Shown one piece after another: positions 27,527 through 37,303 of a stretch of DNA of 55,620 nucleotides. The stretch's first letter is position 1. Each line of letters begins with the position of its first letter. The stretch comes from Pseudomonas cedrina subsp. fulgida (GTDB lineage: Bacteria > Pseudomonadota > Gammaproteobacteria > Pseudomonadales > Pseudomonadaceae): contig JAFHKH010000054.1 of the NCBI GenBank assembly GCA_016937595.1, positions 1 to 55,620 on the forward strand, given 5' to 3'. The notes beneath the pieces were generated by a model. That model made no database searches. It was not told the DNA's origin and was given only the letters and a program-made list of their open reading frames with translations. Both the position numbers and the translations under genes were made by a program.

Positions 27527-29485
27527 TCAAACCAATGGGCCACCTCGCAGCGTGATAGGCGCACACGTCCCTGTCGCGGCACTGCTGCGAATGTCCCACT
27601 TCACGACGACTGGGTCGGAAGTCCCGCTTTCAGGCGGTGGCCCGCTGCGCACAATGCTCCAGCTGATCTCCAACCAACCCCGTCGTCTCGTGACGTCGCC
27701 GTCAAAGTAAGGCAAGACGAAATTGTAGGTGAAGCCGTTTACCCGCTCGCTCGGGCCGATCCCTATGGGTGTACTGTTGACCTCGGTTCCCGCCACAGGA
27801 TCAGCCGGTTGAACCGGGCCGGTATAGGCGTAACGGACAGCGTGGATGACGACCGTGTCATTGTCCTTGAGCGTGGCCGGGTCGAAGATCCGGACCGGCA
27901 CATTGATCCAGGGCGACTGCTCGCAGGAGATAAAGGGCGGTTCGGTGGACGGTGCTGGCGGCGTGAACAGATCGGTGAACTGGGGATCCGCCAGGCCCGT
28001 GAGCGAAAAAATGTTAACCGTCACATCCTGCATTTGGGATTGTTTGTAGTTGTTAGCATTGCGCACCCTGTACCAGCATGGCCACGTACCGTTACCGTAG
28101 TTTTCCACTACCGCTCGCGGGATCGTCATCGGTACCACAAAGCCATCAGCCTCGGCGCCGGTCAGCGCATAGGTGCCGGCGAGCATCCCGCCCGCTGGCC
28201 CGAACCAAAGATCAATGAACTCGGTACCAGGAGCTGTCGTACGGTCGGCATAAATAGTGAACCTCGCATGAATGACGCCATCCAGGTCGGTTGCAATCAA
28301 TGAGTTGGGCACCGCCGAATCGCCCATGACCACGGGCAATGCCAGCGTTGTATCCACCGGCCCCGGCCCGACGATCGGCGTGCCCGGTTCTACGAGATCC
28401 ACATTGACCGTAGCATCGGGCGAAGGGAAATCATCCGTGCCACGACGGAGTAGGTAGTTGACCGTGGCAGTGTAGAGCGGACCTGCCGCCGCGATGGTGT
28501 CGTATTGAGCGTGAAACTCCAGGGGATAAACAGGCGTTACACCCAGACGCTGGCTGCCAAACTCAATACCATTCCAGAAAACATGCACCCAATCGTTTGG
28601 CTGAGCGTTTGTAATCGGGAGCACGCTTACCAGGACCCCTTCCCGAGCCTCGTTCTTGACGACCAAAGGCTCGGCAACGGGAATGGTCGGGGCCGACAAA
28701 CCGGGGGGATCGGTCAGCCTGACAGAAAGCGTGCGGGGGATCGAAACCTGAGTAGCGTTGCCTGCCCTGTCGGTAAATTGAATGTAGATCAAGAAATCAC
28801 CCTGCCCCGCAAGGGTGATCTGCGCGGCTGTAAAAGTGACAGTGATTGGCCCTGTAGGCGGAACGGTAAAGGTCGTGCCCGTATCATCGTTGTCACCAAA
28901 AAATACCGTACCGGTATCTCCAGGCCTGGAGTCCACCGGACGAGCCAGCGTCAGCGTCACACCGCCGTGCATCGCCAAATAAGCTGGCGTCACACCTTCA
29001 GCAGGCAAGTCCGCCGGCAAATTCGGCGCCCCCGGCCGGTTATTGCCATTGGGATCGATGGCATCGACAAAGATACTCTGAGGCAACGAAAACTCGCCAT
29101 TGGGCAAACCAGAGAGCGTCACCGAATAGGTAATGATTTTGGGCCCGTGGCTTCTAAGACGCCCCGATTTAACAATGATATCCACATCGCCAGTAATAGG
29201 GCCTTCAACCTCCTGGAAAAAAGCCTCATTACTATCAATTGCAACCCTCAGCGAGTCAAACTCACCCGGAAACTCCGCGGCATTCTGCCATATTGGGATC
29301 GTCAATCCCAACCCATTCAACTGCTGTGCGACGCTCACTACATTGCTTTGGTCATCACCGGCCACGTCCGGCAACGTATGAATTGTCGCAGGTTTTGGCG
29401 GTGAGTCGATCGTAGGCACGGTGTTAGCTCCCTGCGCCTGCGCAACGATCTTTTTAGAGACTGCAGAACTTTTTGGGTTTGCCAT
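27527..29485 (-). CDS. Giant beta-sandwich protein 3
   Basis: This 652-residue protein has a basic, Ser/Lys/Ala-rich N terminus (MANPKSSAVSKKIVAQAQG), no signal peptide, and tandem beta-rich modules. It includes DRAGNATQVSIPRTL, which resembles the VGN-x-(S)PG phrase of giant proteins 1 and 2. It is a clear paralog of giant protein 4. The two share the segments TVNIFSLTGLADPQF / TVNIMPIVGLLRPEF and FISCEQSPWINVPVRI / FISCPLRPWDGGVRVRI at matching places. A CAGGAG ribosome site precedes the ATG. Dyad box D lies 163 bases upstream. Function is unknown. Confidence 0.72.
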   Translation of the reverse strand: MANPKSSAVSKKIVAQAQGANTVPTIDSPPKPATIHTLPDVAGDDQSNVVSVAQQLNGLGLTIPIWQNAAEFPGEFDSLRVAIDSNEAFFQEVEGPITGDVDIIVKSGRLRSHGPKIITYSVTLSGLPNGEFSLPQSIFVDAIDPNGNNRPGAPNLPADLPAEGVTPAYLAMHGGVTLTLARPVDSRPGDTGTVFFGDNDDTGTTFTVPPTGPITVTFTAAQITLAGQGDFLIYIQFTDRAGNATQVSIPRTLSVRLTDPPGLSAPTIPVAEPLVVKNEAREGVLVSVLPITNAQPNDWVHVFWNGIEFGSQRLGVTPVYPLEFHAQYDTIAAAGPLYTATVNYLLRRGTDDFPSPDATVNVDLVEPGTPIVGPGPVDTTLALPVVMGDSAVPNSLIATDLDGVIHARFTIYADRTTAPGTEFIDLWFGPAGGMLAGTYALTGAEADGFVVPMTIPRAVVENYGNGTWPCWYRVRNANNYKQSQMQDVTVNIFSLTGLADPQFTDLFTPPAPSTEPPFISCEQSPWINVPVRIFDPATLKDNDTVVIHAVRYAYTGPVQPADPVAGTEVNSTPIGIGPSERVNGFTYNFVLPYFDGDVTRRRGWLEISWSIVRSGPPPESGTSDPVVVKWDIRSSAATGTCAPITLRGGPLV

Positions 29486-29648
29486 CTTACAAACTCCTGA
29501 GTGGAAAGACCGACGGCCGCCAGCCGGGGCAGAGGCGACGGATCACTTCTATAAATGGATACTGTGGCGGGTCAGTACTGCAGACTGTCACGCGACGCAT
29601 GCACACTGACGTGATGCTTAGTTAACGCGCTTTTAATCGCCCGCGTAA

Positions 29649-29664
29649 CTGTCAACCTTGACAG
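29649..29664 (-). promoter_or_regulatory. Dyad box D before giant protein 3
   Basis: Read on the minus strand, CTGTCAAGGTTGACAG is a near-perfect inverted repeat, 163 bases before the ATG of giant protein 3. It is the same class as boxes A, B, C and E. Confidence 0.6.
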
Positions 29665-29747
29665 GTTCGAAGGCCTGTATCAGGCAATGCTTGCCCTGCA
29701 TCGGACGAGCATTGCACCCGTCCGACTGACCTCCACGGCAGCCTGGA

Positions 29748-31772
29748 TCAATCACTCACACAAGGCGGCAAGTCTCCGGGGCGAATCAATGTGATAGCCA
29801 CCAACTCCGGTGCCGAGTCCCCCATACCTCCCCCCGCGCTTTTGATCAGCCGATACTTGACGACAGCAGAACCATGGCGCGGATTGGTTTGCCCGCTGGG
29901 CGGTTTTACCAGTCCCGGCAGCAGAATATAGGGGTCAAACCGCACCCGAAAATCATAGCCGTCCTCAGCCTCCTGCTGAGTCAGCGTATGGCTGAACGTC
30001 TGGATTGTCTCTGGGATGACGCCACTGGGGTGACCGTTCGTATTGCGGTAACTCGCCCAGGACAAGACGACCTCATCACCTGCCGATAACCGGCTGTCGT
30101 CGCCTGGAATTCTCACCCGGACACCGCCGTCCCAAGGCCGCAAAGGACAACTGATAAAACCTGCGTCTGCCCCCGGCCCATAGGTGACATCGGGGAATTC
30201 GGGGCGGAGCAACCCAACGATCGGCATAATATTGACCGTCACATCCGTCGCGGGCGACTGCTGCCGGTTAACCCCGTTAAAGGTCCGATAGTATGTGCGG
30301 ACGATCCCGCCAGGCGTGCTTTCGATCAGTGCCCATGCAACGAAGAATACGATCTCGTCACCCTCTCGATCCTCAGGCCGCACAGTGTAAGTATCGGCCA
30401 GAACGGCGGGCTCACCCCACATCAGCTCCAACAACTGGCCAGCAACAGGGTCCGCATAGAGCGACACGATAACGCGGGCGGGTTGATCGCGATCGCTGAT
30501 CGTCAACAGATTATCGCCATCCCGTCCCTTGACCGTGACCCGCGACAGCAACGCGTTCACCGGGTGCGGATTGTCAGGGCTCACCGGCCCGGCAACGGTC
30601 AGGTCAGTCGGCACGAACCGGGGCGGAGAAAGTCTGGGCGTATCGGTGCCGCGTCGCCAGGTGTAGTGCGCACGGGCTACCCCTGCAGAAAACTCATAGC
30701 CGCCACTGGCCAGGGTCGCGTAGTCGACCCTTACGATGATCGGCCAGGCCTGGCCCATGCCGATCTGCACCAGCGGCAAAGGCAAAAGATTAAAGAAGGG
30801 CTCCAGGATATCGCCCGGCGCCGAACCGACTACCTCCAGAATGTGCATGTACACCCCGCCAGGCGGGCCAGGGTCGCGAGCGTCCTCAAGGTCGATGCGC
30901 CCGTCGATCGCCAGTTGTGGGAATTCCACGGCGCGAAGAGCACCGGGAGTCGGGGTGAGGTCTATCAACAGGACAGAGGTGCGTGACGGCGGGCCTTCGT
31001 TTTTCGCCCTATCCGTCAAAAAATAACGCGCGTTGTATTCGCCATTCGCATGTTGACGCAGCACATCAGCGGTAAAGACCAGCTCGATGGGCGCCCCATC
31101 CAGATGCGCCTGGGTAATGACCGTATGAGCGACCCCCTCCGCCCTCATTTGGCGTTTACGTTTGCCCCTGCTCAAAGGCAAAAGAATCAGGTCGCCACTG
31201 ACCTCATCCTCAAGGCGCATATCCGGCCAGCGATCAACCAAACCCACGGCTTTATTGTGGGCCGCCAGATAAGCATCCGTTACCCCGTCAGCCTGAACTT
31301 CTGGAGGAAATTCCACTGCCTCCCCTCGGTTACCTTGGTTAGGCGGCTCTGTGTCGAGATTGATCAGGATCGGGTTGGAAGGGCCGGCCGTATCACCTGG
31401 CACCAACGTAACGGTGTAGCGCAACAGATGCAGGCCTGGGGCGTTGAGTTTGATCTGCGGCACACGCCCGACCACGGGCAAGTCCGAAGCATCGTAAGGG
31501 GCAGTCAGGGTCTGGGTATCGAACGGCGTCGTTTCATTATCCCAATAGAAATCGAGCTGCGTCTTTTCGCCAGGATCGAGCCCATCCCCACCGCCCCATA
31601 GCTCCTGAACCTCGACCAATAGAACGGCCGCTTGTGCAGAGCGCGGGATGGTGTACGCCACCTCATCGCTCAACAGCGGCAACGCGGCCGGCACCACGGG
31701 CGCCACCGCCATTTTTGGCGCTGGAGGTGCATTCTTGTATGGTTTTTTTCCCGATGACAGGTTCTTGGCCAT
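29748..31772 (-). CDS. Giant beta-sandwich protein 4
   Basis: This 674-residue paralog of giant protein 3 has a similar basic start (MAKNLSSGKKPYKN), no signal peptide, and modules such as DRAKNEGPPSRTSVLLIDL. It ends in a short Cys-containing tail (LPPCVSD) comparable to the TGTCAPITL end of protein 3. The frame is open for 159 bases further upstream. I choose the ATG at 31772 because it has GAGGAG at good spacing and aligns with the start of protein 3. Dyad box E is then 110 bases upstream, outside the gene. Function is unknown. Confidence 0.72.
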   Translation of the reverse strand: MAKNLSSGKKPYKNAPPAPKMAVAPVVPAALPLLSDEVAYTIPRSAQAAVLLVEVQELWGGGDGLDPGEKTQLDFYWDNETTPFDTQTLTAPYDASDLPVVGRVPQIKLNAPGLHLLRYTVTLVPGDTAGPSNPILINLDTEPPNQGNRGEAVEFPPEVQADGVTDAYLAAHNKAVGLVDRWPDMRLEDEVSGDLILLPLSRGKRKRQMRAEGVAHTVITQAHLDGAPIELVFTADVLRQHANGEYNARYFLTDRAKNEGPPSRTSVLLIDLTPTPGALRAVEFPQLAIDGRIDLEDARDPGPPGGVYMHILEVVGSAPGDILEPFFNLLPLPLVQIGMGQAWPIIVRVDYATLASGGYEFSAGVARAHYTWRRGTDTPRLSPPRFVPTDLTVAGPVSPDNPHPVNALLSRVTVKGRDGDNLLTISDRDQPARVIVSLYADPVAGQLLELMWGEPAVLADTYTVRPEDREGDEIVFFVAWALIESTPGGIVRTYYRTFNGVNRQQSPATDVTVNIMPIVGLLRPEFPDVTYGPGADAGFISCPLRPWDGGVRVRIPGDDSRLSAGDEVVLSWASYRNTNGHPSGVIPETIQTFSHTLTQQEAEDGYDFRVRFDPYILLPGLVKPPSGQTNPRHGSAVVKYRLIKSAGGGMGDSAPELVAITLIRPGDLPPCVSD

Positions 31773-31882
31773 TTCCACTCTCCTCAACACTGGCCTCGGT
31801 GGGTTGCCACCGACGGCTGCTGGTGAGCAGCCGGACATAAGGCCGGGAGGAACAGTTAAAAGCGAAAACGAATGGGCGGATA

Positions 31883-31898
31883 CTGTCAGAAGTAACAG
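31883..31898 (-). promoter_or_regulatory. Dyad box E before giant protein 4
   Basis: On the minus strand CTGTTACTTCTGACAG keeps the CTGT-N8-ACAG ends and an A at position 6. It lies 110 bases before the chosen ATG, between ung and the giant gene. Confidence 0.55.
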
Positions 31899-31964
31899 GT
31901 AGAACGGATGCCCAAAGGTACGTGCCTCCAAGCGGGCACTCTTCCCGATAGGCAGTGACGCCGA

Positions 31965-32657
31965 TCAAACAGACGGTAACCGCCAATCAATCGGCGTCTC
32001 GCCATTCTGCTCAAGAAACTTGTTGGTACGACTGAAATGCGCGCAGCCCAAAAACCCGCGATACGCCGACAGCGGCGACGGGTGCACCGAGGTCAGCACC
32101 AGATGTTTGGTGGCATCGATCAGCTTCTGCTTGCTCTGGGCATGGGCACCCCACAGCAAAAACACCAGATGCGGCTGATGTTCGCTGACCACTTCGATGA
32201 TCCGATCGGTAAACAACTGCCAGCCCTTGCCCGCATGCGCATTGGCATTGGCGCGCTCCACCGTCATGGTGGTGTTGAGCAACAGCACGCCCTGGTCGGC
32301 CCAGCTTTGCAGGCAGCCGTGATTGGGGATGTCGATGTTCAGGTCGCGCTTGAGCTCTTTGAAAATGTTGACCAGCGACGGCGGCGCCGGCACGCCGGGC
32401 TGCACCGAGAAGCACAGGCCGTGGGCCTGGCCGGGGCCGTGATACGGGTCCTGGCCGAGGATCACCACTTTGACCTTGTCCAGCGGCGTGGAGTTGAGCG
32501 CGTTGAAAATCAGCGGGCCGGGCGGGTAGATCTCTTTGCCGGCGGCATGTTCCTGGCGCAGGAACTCGCGCAACTGGGTCATGTAAGGCTTGTCGAACTC
32601 ATCGCGCAGGGCGTGTTTCCAGCTGGGTTCGAGTTTGATACGGTCTGCTTCAGTCAT
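31965..32657 (-). CDS. ung: Uracil-DNA glycosylase (family 1)
   Basis: This 230-residue enzyme removes uracil from DNA to start base-excision repair. It has the catalytic water-activating motif [14 protein letters not shown] (Asp70) and the DNA-intercalation loop [11 protein letters not shown] (His192). Length and motifs are complete. Confidence 0.97.
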   Translation of the reverse strand: MTEADRIKLEPSWKHALRDEFDKPYMTQLREFLRQEHAAGKEIYPPGPLIFNALNSTPLDKVKVVILGQDPYHGPGQAHGLCFSVQPGVPAPPSLVNIFKELKRDLNIDIPNHGCLQSWADQGVLLLNTTMTVERANANAHAGKGWQLFTDRIIEVVSEHQPHLVFLLWGAHAQSKQKLIDATKHLVLTSVHPSPLSAYRGFLGCAHFSRTNKFLEQNGETPIDWRLPSV

Positions 32658-32790
32658 GGCTCAATGGTCTTGTAAAAAGAATGAGGCGAACCCTAGGAAA
32701 GCCGACCCCGCTTGTCAATTGATCTGACACACGCGGCACTTTCCTGCCAAGCGATCATACTCATCCTCCACCTTCTCGATTGAGGTCACG

Positions 32791-33902
32791 ATGAACCTGC
32801 ACTTCGAAGAACTGACCGGCAGCGACGGTGCCCGCATCGGCATCGCCAGCCTCGACGCTGAAAAATCCCTGAATGCCCTGTCCTTGCCGATGATCCTGGC
32901 CCTGAGCGAACGCCTGGATACCTGGGCCAAAGACCCGAACATCTTCTGTGTGCTGCTGCGCGGCAACGGCCCCAAGGCGTTTTGCGCCGGGGGCGAAGTA
33001 CGCAGCCTGGCGACGGCCTGTCGGGAGCAACCCGGTACCGTGCCGGCGCTGGCCGCGCAGTTCTTCGCGGCGGAATATCGCCTGGATTACGCCCTGCATA
33101 CCTACCCCAAACCCTTGATCTGCTGGGGCCACGGTTACGTGCTGGGCGGCGGCATGGGTCTGCTGCAAAGTGCCTCGGTGCGCATCGTCACGCCGAGCAG
33201 CCGGTTGGCCATGCCGGAGGTCAGCATCGGGTTGTATCCGGATGTCGGCGCCAGTTGGTTCCTGTCGCGCCTGCCGGGCAAACTCGGCGTGTTCCTGGGC
33301 CTTACCGGGGCCCACATCAACGGCCGCGACGCGCTGGACCTGGGCCTTGCCGACGCTTGCTGCGCGACGACCAGCAAGACGAACTGCTCGACGGCCTGCT
33401 GCAACTGAACTGGCAGGAGCAGACCTCGATGCAGCTCAATAGCCTGCTCAAGGCGCTGGCCCGGGAAGCCGTCGATCAGCAACCCGAAGCGCAATGGCTG
33501 CCGCGTCGGGCACGGATCGACGAATGGCTGGACGTGGGCGATGTGCAGAGTGCGTGGCGGGCACTGAGCCAACTGCGCGAGCACGCCGATCCACTGTTCA
33601 GCCGTGCCGGCAAGACGCTGAGCGAAGGCTGCCCGCTGACCGCGCACTTGGTGTGGGAACAGATCCAGCGCGCCCGGCACCTGTCCCTGGCCGAGGTGTT
33701 CCAGATGGAATACACCTTGAGCCTCAATTGCTGCCGTCATCCGGAATTCAGCGAAGGGGTGCGCGCGCGGTTGATCGACAAGGACCAGACGCCCCATTGG
33801 CATTGGCCGGATATCAACACGGTCCCGGAGGCGGTGGTGCAGGCGCATTTCAGTAAGGCGTGGGAAGGCCGTCATCCCTTGGCGGACTTGTCTGATTATT
33901 GA
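32791..33902 (+). pseudogene. Enoyl-CoA hydratase/isomerase family protein (3-hydroxyisobutyryl-CoA hydrolase-like), frameshifted
   Basis: This crotonase-fold enzyme has an oxyanion-hole segment (KAFCAGGEVRSL, near residue 67) and GGGMGLLQSASVRI followed by MPEVSIGLYPDVGASWFLSRLPG. The latter is typical of the 3-hydroxyisobutyryl-CoA hydrolase branch of valine breakdown. The frame changes near 33354: one C added in GCCGACGCTTGC gives ADRLLRDDQQDELLDGLLQL and continues to the stop at 33900. The repaired length of about 370 residues fits that branch. Confidence 0.85.
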
Positions 33903-33917
33903 TTAAGTTCGCCCATG

Positions 33918-33948
33918 AAAAAGCGGCGCTGGATGCGCCGCTTTTTTA
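33918..33948. terminator. Bidirectional intrinsic terminator
   Basis: The A-run, AAGCGGCGC-TGGAT-GCGCCGCTT and T-run lie between the convergent hydratase and lipoprotein genes. Confidence 0.9.
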
Positions 33949-33955
33949 TGCGGGT

Positions 33956-34318
33956 TCAACGGTGACCGCCGCGACCGCGCCCATGCTCGGAACCGCGACC
34001 GTGCCCGCCATTGCCCCACCGATCACCGCCCCAACCCGGGTTCGGATACGGCCGATAACCCGCCCGTGGCCCGTAGTAGCGCGGTGCCGGCTGGTAATAG
34101 CGCGGCGCGGAATAATAGCGTGGTTGCGGCGCGTAATAGCGTGGCGCGGGGTAATAGTCACGGCGGTACGGGTATGCGGTGCCACCGCCGTAGTAATACA
34201 CCGGCGCCGGTGAGGTGTAGACCTCGGAACGGTAATAACTTTGCCCTCCTTCGTAATAAGGGACGCAGGCGCTAAGGGTCAGACCGAGTAAAACGCTGAG
34301 CAGCAGTCGTCGATACAT
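33956..34318 (-). CDS. Small Tyr/Pro/Gly-rich lipoprotein
   Basis: This 120-residue protein has a lipoprotein signal with lipobox LSAC (Cys near residue 17), a Tyr-rich middle with repeated PRYYxPxPRYY units, and a Gly/Arg/His-rich tail. The ATG at 34318 puts the signal peptide at the N terminus and has GGAGG upstream; the frame is open for 19 codons before that. Likely a surface or outer-membrane lipoprotein, function unknown. Confidence 0.75.
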   Translation of the reverse strand: MYRRLLLSVLLGLTLSACVPYYEGGQSYYRSEVYTSPAPVYYYGGGTAYPYRRDYYPAPRYYAPQPRYYSAPRYYQPAPRYYGPRAGYRPYPNPGWGGDRWGNGGHGRGSEHGRGRGGHR

Positions 34319-34580
34319 GGCGGCCTCCTGGACCGCGGAAGAGCACGTCCAGCGACGCTGGAGTGCGGCATTCAACTTTCATTGAATGACGAAGTATCTG
34401 ACATCAAAAACCGAATCTGGTGCGTTCTAGCAACAACTTGATACATCTACTTCAGGTTTATCGATTCAGTAAATTTATCTTGCGAGCAACTTTTTCAATT
34501 ACGATGATGTCAGTATGACACTGCACGAAGCCAAGGAGGCTCTAGCGTGTGCCCTTTGCGACTATTGCCGGACTCGTCCC

Positions 34581-36203
34581 ATGAAAATCTCAACCAAACT
34601 GCTGCTTTCATTTCTTCTGTGCGCAATGGTCACCCTCGGGGTCGGCCTGCTGGGCATCAAGGGAGTGGTACGCCTCGCCACGGCGTTGGAGCAGACCTTC
34701 TCCAACAACCTGGTCTCCGTCGGTAACATCGCCACCACCCTCAATGGCGTAGTGGCCCATAACCGCGGCCTGTACCGCTTGATGGATGCCAGCAAAGGCG
34801 ATATTCCCGCCCAGGATCGTGAGCGCGTGCGCCAGAATCTTGTTCAGGAACTCGAGCGCAGCCGGGCGGCCTACGCCACCTACCGCGCAACGCCACTGGA
34901 AGATGATGAACGGGCAGCGGGAGACAAACTTGACCAGATCTGGCCCACCTACATCAGCAGTTCCGAAGGCATCATGGCGCTGCTCGACAGCGGCAAGGTC
35001 GATGAGGCGCGCAGCCAGCTCAATAGCACCAACAATGAACTCTTCCGTCAGGCGCGCGAGCTGATCCGGGTGATGGTCGAGTCCAATGACCGTCAGATCA
35101 AGGAAGGCGCCATCGCCGCCGACGCGCTGCGCGCCAGTGCGTTGACGTGGATGATCAGCGGGATTGTCCTGGCCTTCATCATTGCCATCACCGTTGGCGT
35201 GTTGATCACCCGCCTGATCACCCGCCCCATCTTCCAGGCCGTGCAAAGCGCACAACGCATTGCCCAGGGCGACCTGACCCAAGCCATCGTCACCGACCGC
35301 ACCGACGAAGCCGGGCAACTGCTGATGGCGCTGTCGGATATGCAGGGCGGCTTGAAAAGCACCCTCGTGGAAATCGCCAACGCCTCCGACCAGTTGGCCT
35401 CTGCCGCCGAAGAGTTGAGCGCGGTCACCGATGAAAGCAGCCGCGGCCTGACGCGTCAGAACGACGAAATCCAACAGGCCGCCACCGCCGTCAACCAGAT
35501 GACCGCCGCCGTGGACGAAGTGGCGAGCAACGCCGTATCGACCTCCGAAGCGTCGCGCCAAGCCACTACAGAAGCCGAGGACGGTCGCCAGCAAGTGGAA
35601 CAGGCCGTGTCGGGCATGAGTGCAATGGTGGGAGAAATCAACGACTCCACGCAATCGGTCGTCGATCTTGCCGGGCAGGTGCGGGAAATCGGCAAGGTGA
35701 TCGATGTGATCCGAGCCATCGCCGACCAGACCAACCTGTTGGCGCTCAACGCCGCCATCGAAGCGGCGCGCGCGGGTGAGCAAGGCCGTGGTTTTGCAGT
35801 GGTTGCCGATGAAGTGCGGGCACTGGCCCACCGTACGCAAGTGTCTACCGTCGACATTGAAAAGATGATCGGTGAAGTGCAGACCGGCGCCGATGGCGCG
35901 GTGGCGGCGATGAACAAGAGCCTGACCTGGGCCAACGACACTCAAACCCTGGCACAGAATGCCGGCCAGGCCTTGCAGCGGATCACCGCCAGCGTGGCGA
36001 AGATCAACGAACGCAACCTGGTGATCGCTTCGGCCTCGGAAGAGCAGGCCCAGGTCGCCCGTGAAGTGGACCGCAACCTGCTGAATATCCAGGACCTGTC
36101 CACCCAGACGGCCGCCGGTGCCCACCAGACCAATGCGTCCAGCCAGGACCTGTCGCGCCTGGCCACCTCGTTCAATGTCTTGGTCAGCAAGTTCCAGCTC
36201 TGA
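34581..36203 (+). CDS. Methyl-accepting chemotaxis protein (four-helix-bundle sensor)
   Basis: This 540-residue chemoreceptor has a transmembrane helix at about 8-30, a periplasmic 4HB_MCP-type ligand domain (about 31-188), a second helix (about 190-212), HAMP (about 213-265) and the cytoplasmic signalling domain with its conserved hairpin tip ([20 protein letters not shown]). The ATG at 34581 is chosen because it places the first helix at the N terminus; the frame is open upstream. The sensed ligand is unknown. Confidence 0.92.
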   Translation: MKISTKLLLSFLLCAMVTLGVGLLGIKGVVRLATALEQTFSNNLVSVGNIATTLNGVVAHNRGLYRLMDASKGDIPAQDRERVRQNLVQELERSRAAYATYRATPLEDDERAAGDKLDQIWPTYISSSEGIMALLDSGKVDEARSQLNSTNNELFRQARELIRVMVESNDRQIKEGAIAADALRASALTWMISGIVLAFIIAITVGVLITRLITRPIFQAVQSAQRIAQGDLTQAIVTDRTDEAGQLLMALSDMQGGLKSTLVEIANASDQLASAAEELSAVTDESSRGLTRQNDEIQQAATAVNQMTAAVDEVASNAVSTSEASRQATTEAEDGRQQVEQAVSGMSAMVGEINDSTQSVVDLAGQVREIGKVIDVIRAIADQTNLLALNAAIEAARAGEQGRGFAVVADEVRALAHRTQVSTVDIEKMIGEVQTGADGAVAAMNKSLTWANDTQTLAQNAGQALQRITASVAKINERNLVIASASEEQAQVAREVDRNLLNIQDLSTQTAAGAHQTNASSQDLSRLATSFNVLVSKFQL

Positions 36204-36287
36204 GTAGCCTGGGCCGGGCCGGCCCTGTATCGTGCAAGGCATGCAGGGAATCTGCACCACCTTGCCCGATCCGGCCCGAACCCGACC

Positions 36288-36500
36288 ATGACCACGCCAA
36301 CCCTCTGCCCCGCCTGCGGTGCCCGCAACGACTGCACCCTGGCCGACCCACGTACCGTCGACCAGGCGTGCTGGTGCTACAGCGTCTCCATTGACCCGGC
36401 CGTGCTCCAGGCGCTGCCCGCCGAACTGCGCGACACGGCCTGTTTGTGCCCGCGCTGTGCCCGGGTCGATGAGCAATTGCGCGGGGCTGAGCCGACGTAA
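36288..36500 (+). CDS. Cysteine-rich CWC family protein
   Basis: This 70-residue protein has Cys pairs CPAC (7-10), CWCY and CLCPRC that could bind a metal. It matches the small cysteine-rich CWC family, whose function is unknown. Its stop overlaps the start of rsuA (TAATG), so both are translationally coupled. Confidence 0.8.
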   Translation: MTTPTLCPACGARNDCTLADPRTVDQACWCYSVSIDPAVLQALPAELRDTACLCPRCARVDEQLRGAEPT

Positions 36501-37192
36501 TGCGGGTGGATCGCTTCCTCAGTCACTTGCCGCGGTTCAATCGCAGGCAAGTGCGCCTGTTGCTGGCCGAAGGGCGGGTGTGGGTCGACGGCGTGGCAGT
36601 CAGCGACCCTCATCATGAGGTGCGCGAATTCAGCCGTGTATGCGTTGACCGAGAAGTGCTGCAAGCGGGCAAACCCGCGCGTTATTTCATGCTGCATAAA
36701 CCCCAGGGGTGCGTGAGCGCCACCACGGATCCGCAACACCCGACTGTGCTCGACTTATTGGATGAGCCGGACAAGGCCGAGCTGCACATTGCCGGACGCC
36801 TGGACTTCAACACCACCGGCCTGATGCTGATCACCAACGACGGCCAGTGGTCGCGTCGCCTCACGCAACCGCAGACCAAGTTGCCCAAGGTCTATCGCGT
36901 AGGCACCGAGCAGGACATCGGCCCTGAGTACGCAAAGACCTTTGCCAACGGCCTGTATTTTGCGTTTGAAGACCTCACCACCCAACCCGCCGAACTGGCG
37001 CTGCTGGGGCCGCGGACTGCGCGGTTGAGCATCATCGAAGGGCGCTATCATCAGGTGAAACGCATGTTCGGGCATTTCGACAACAAGGTGCTCAGCCTGC
37101 ATCGCGAGCGAATGGGCCCGTTAGTGCTGGACGCAGAACTAGCGCCAGGCCAGTACCGGGCGCTGACCGACGAAGAAATCCGGCAAATCTGA
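36500..37192 (+). CDS. rsuA: 16S rRNA pseudouridine synthase RsuA
   Basis: This 230-residue enzyme has an N-terminal S4 RNA-binding domain (about 1-55) and the catalytic motif GRLDFNTTGLML (Asp near residue 99), as in the RsuA/RluB/E/F family. It isomerises uridine 516 in 16S rRNA. Paralogs RluE/RluF look similar, but the length and N-terminal S4 domain fit RsuA. Confidence 0.85.
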   Translation: MRVDRFLSHLPRFNRRQVRLLLAEGRVWVDGVAVSDPHHEVREFSRVCVDREVLQAGKPARYFMLHKPQGCVSATTDPQHPTVLDLLDEPDKAELHIAGRLDFNTTGLMLITNDGQWSRRLTQPQTKLPKVYRVGTEQDIGPEYAKTFANGLYFAFEDLTTQPAELALLGPRTARLSIIEGRYHQVKRMFGHFDNKVLSLHRERMGPLVLDAELAPGQYRALTDEEIRQI

Positions 37193-37303
37193 CGACCGTT
37201 CGGAACGCCACGACGCCTCCCTCTCCCTGGCGTATGCCTACCTGTCATAAAGCGCGTGCACAGTGGTCTGTGCGCATTACCCGCTTGCCAGGAGTCTGAC
37301 GAC

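Noticed and set aside
18091-31772. Giant proteins as Rhs or contact-dependent toxins
   Set aside because: No YD repeats, no two-partner secretion signals, no small immunity gene directly downstream of either tip.
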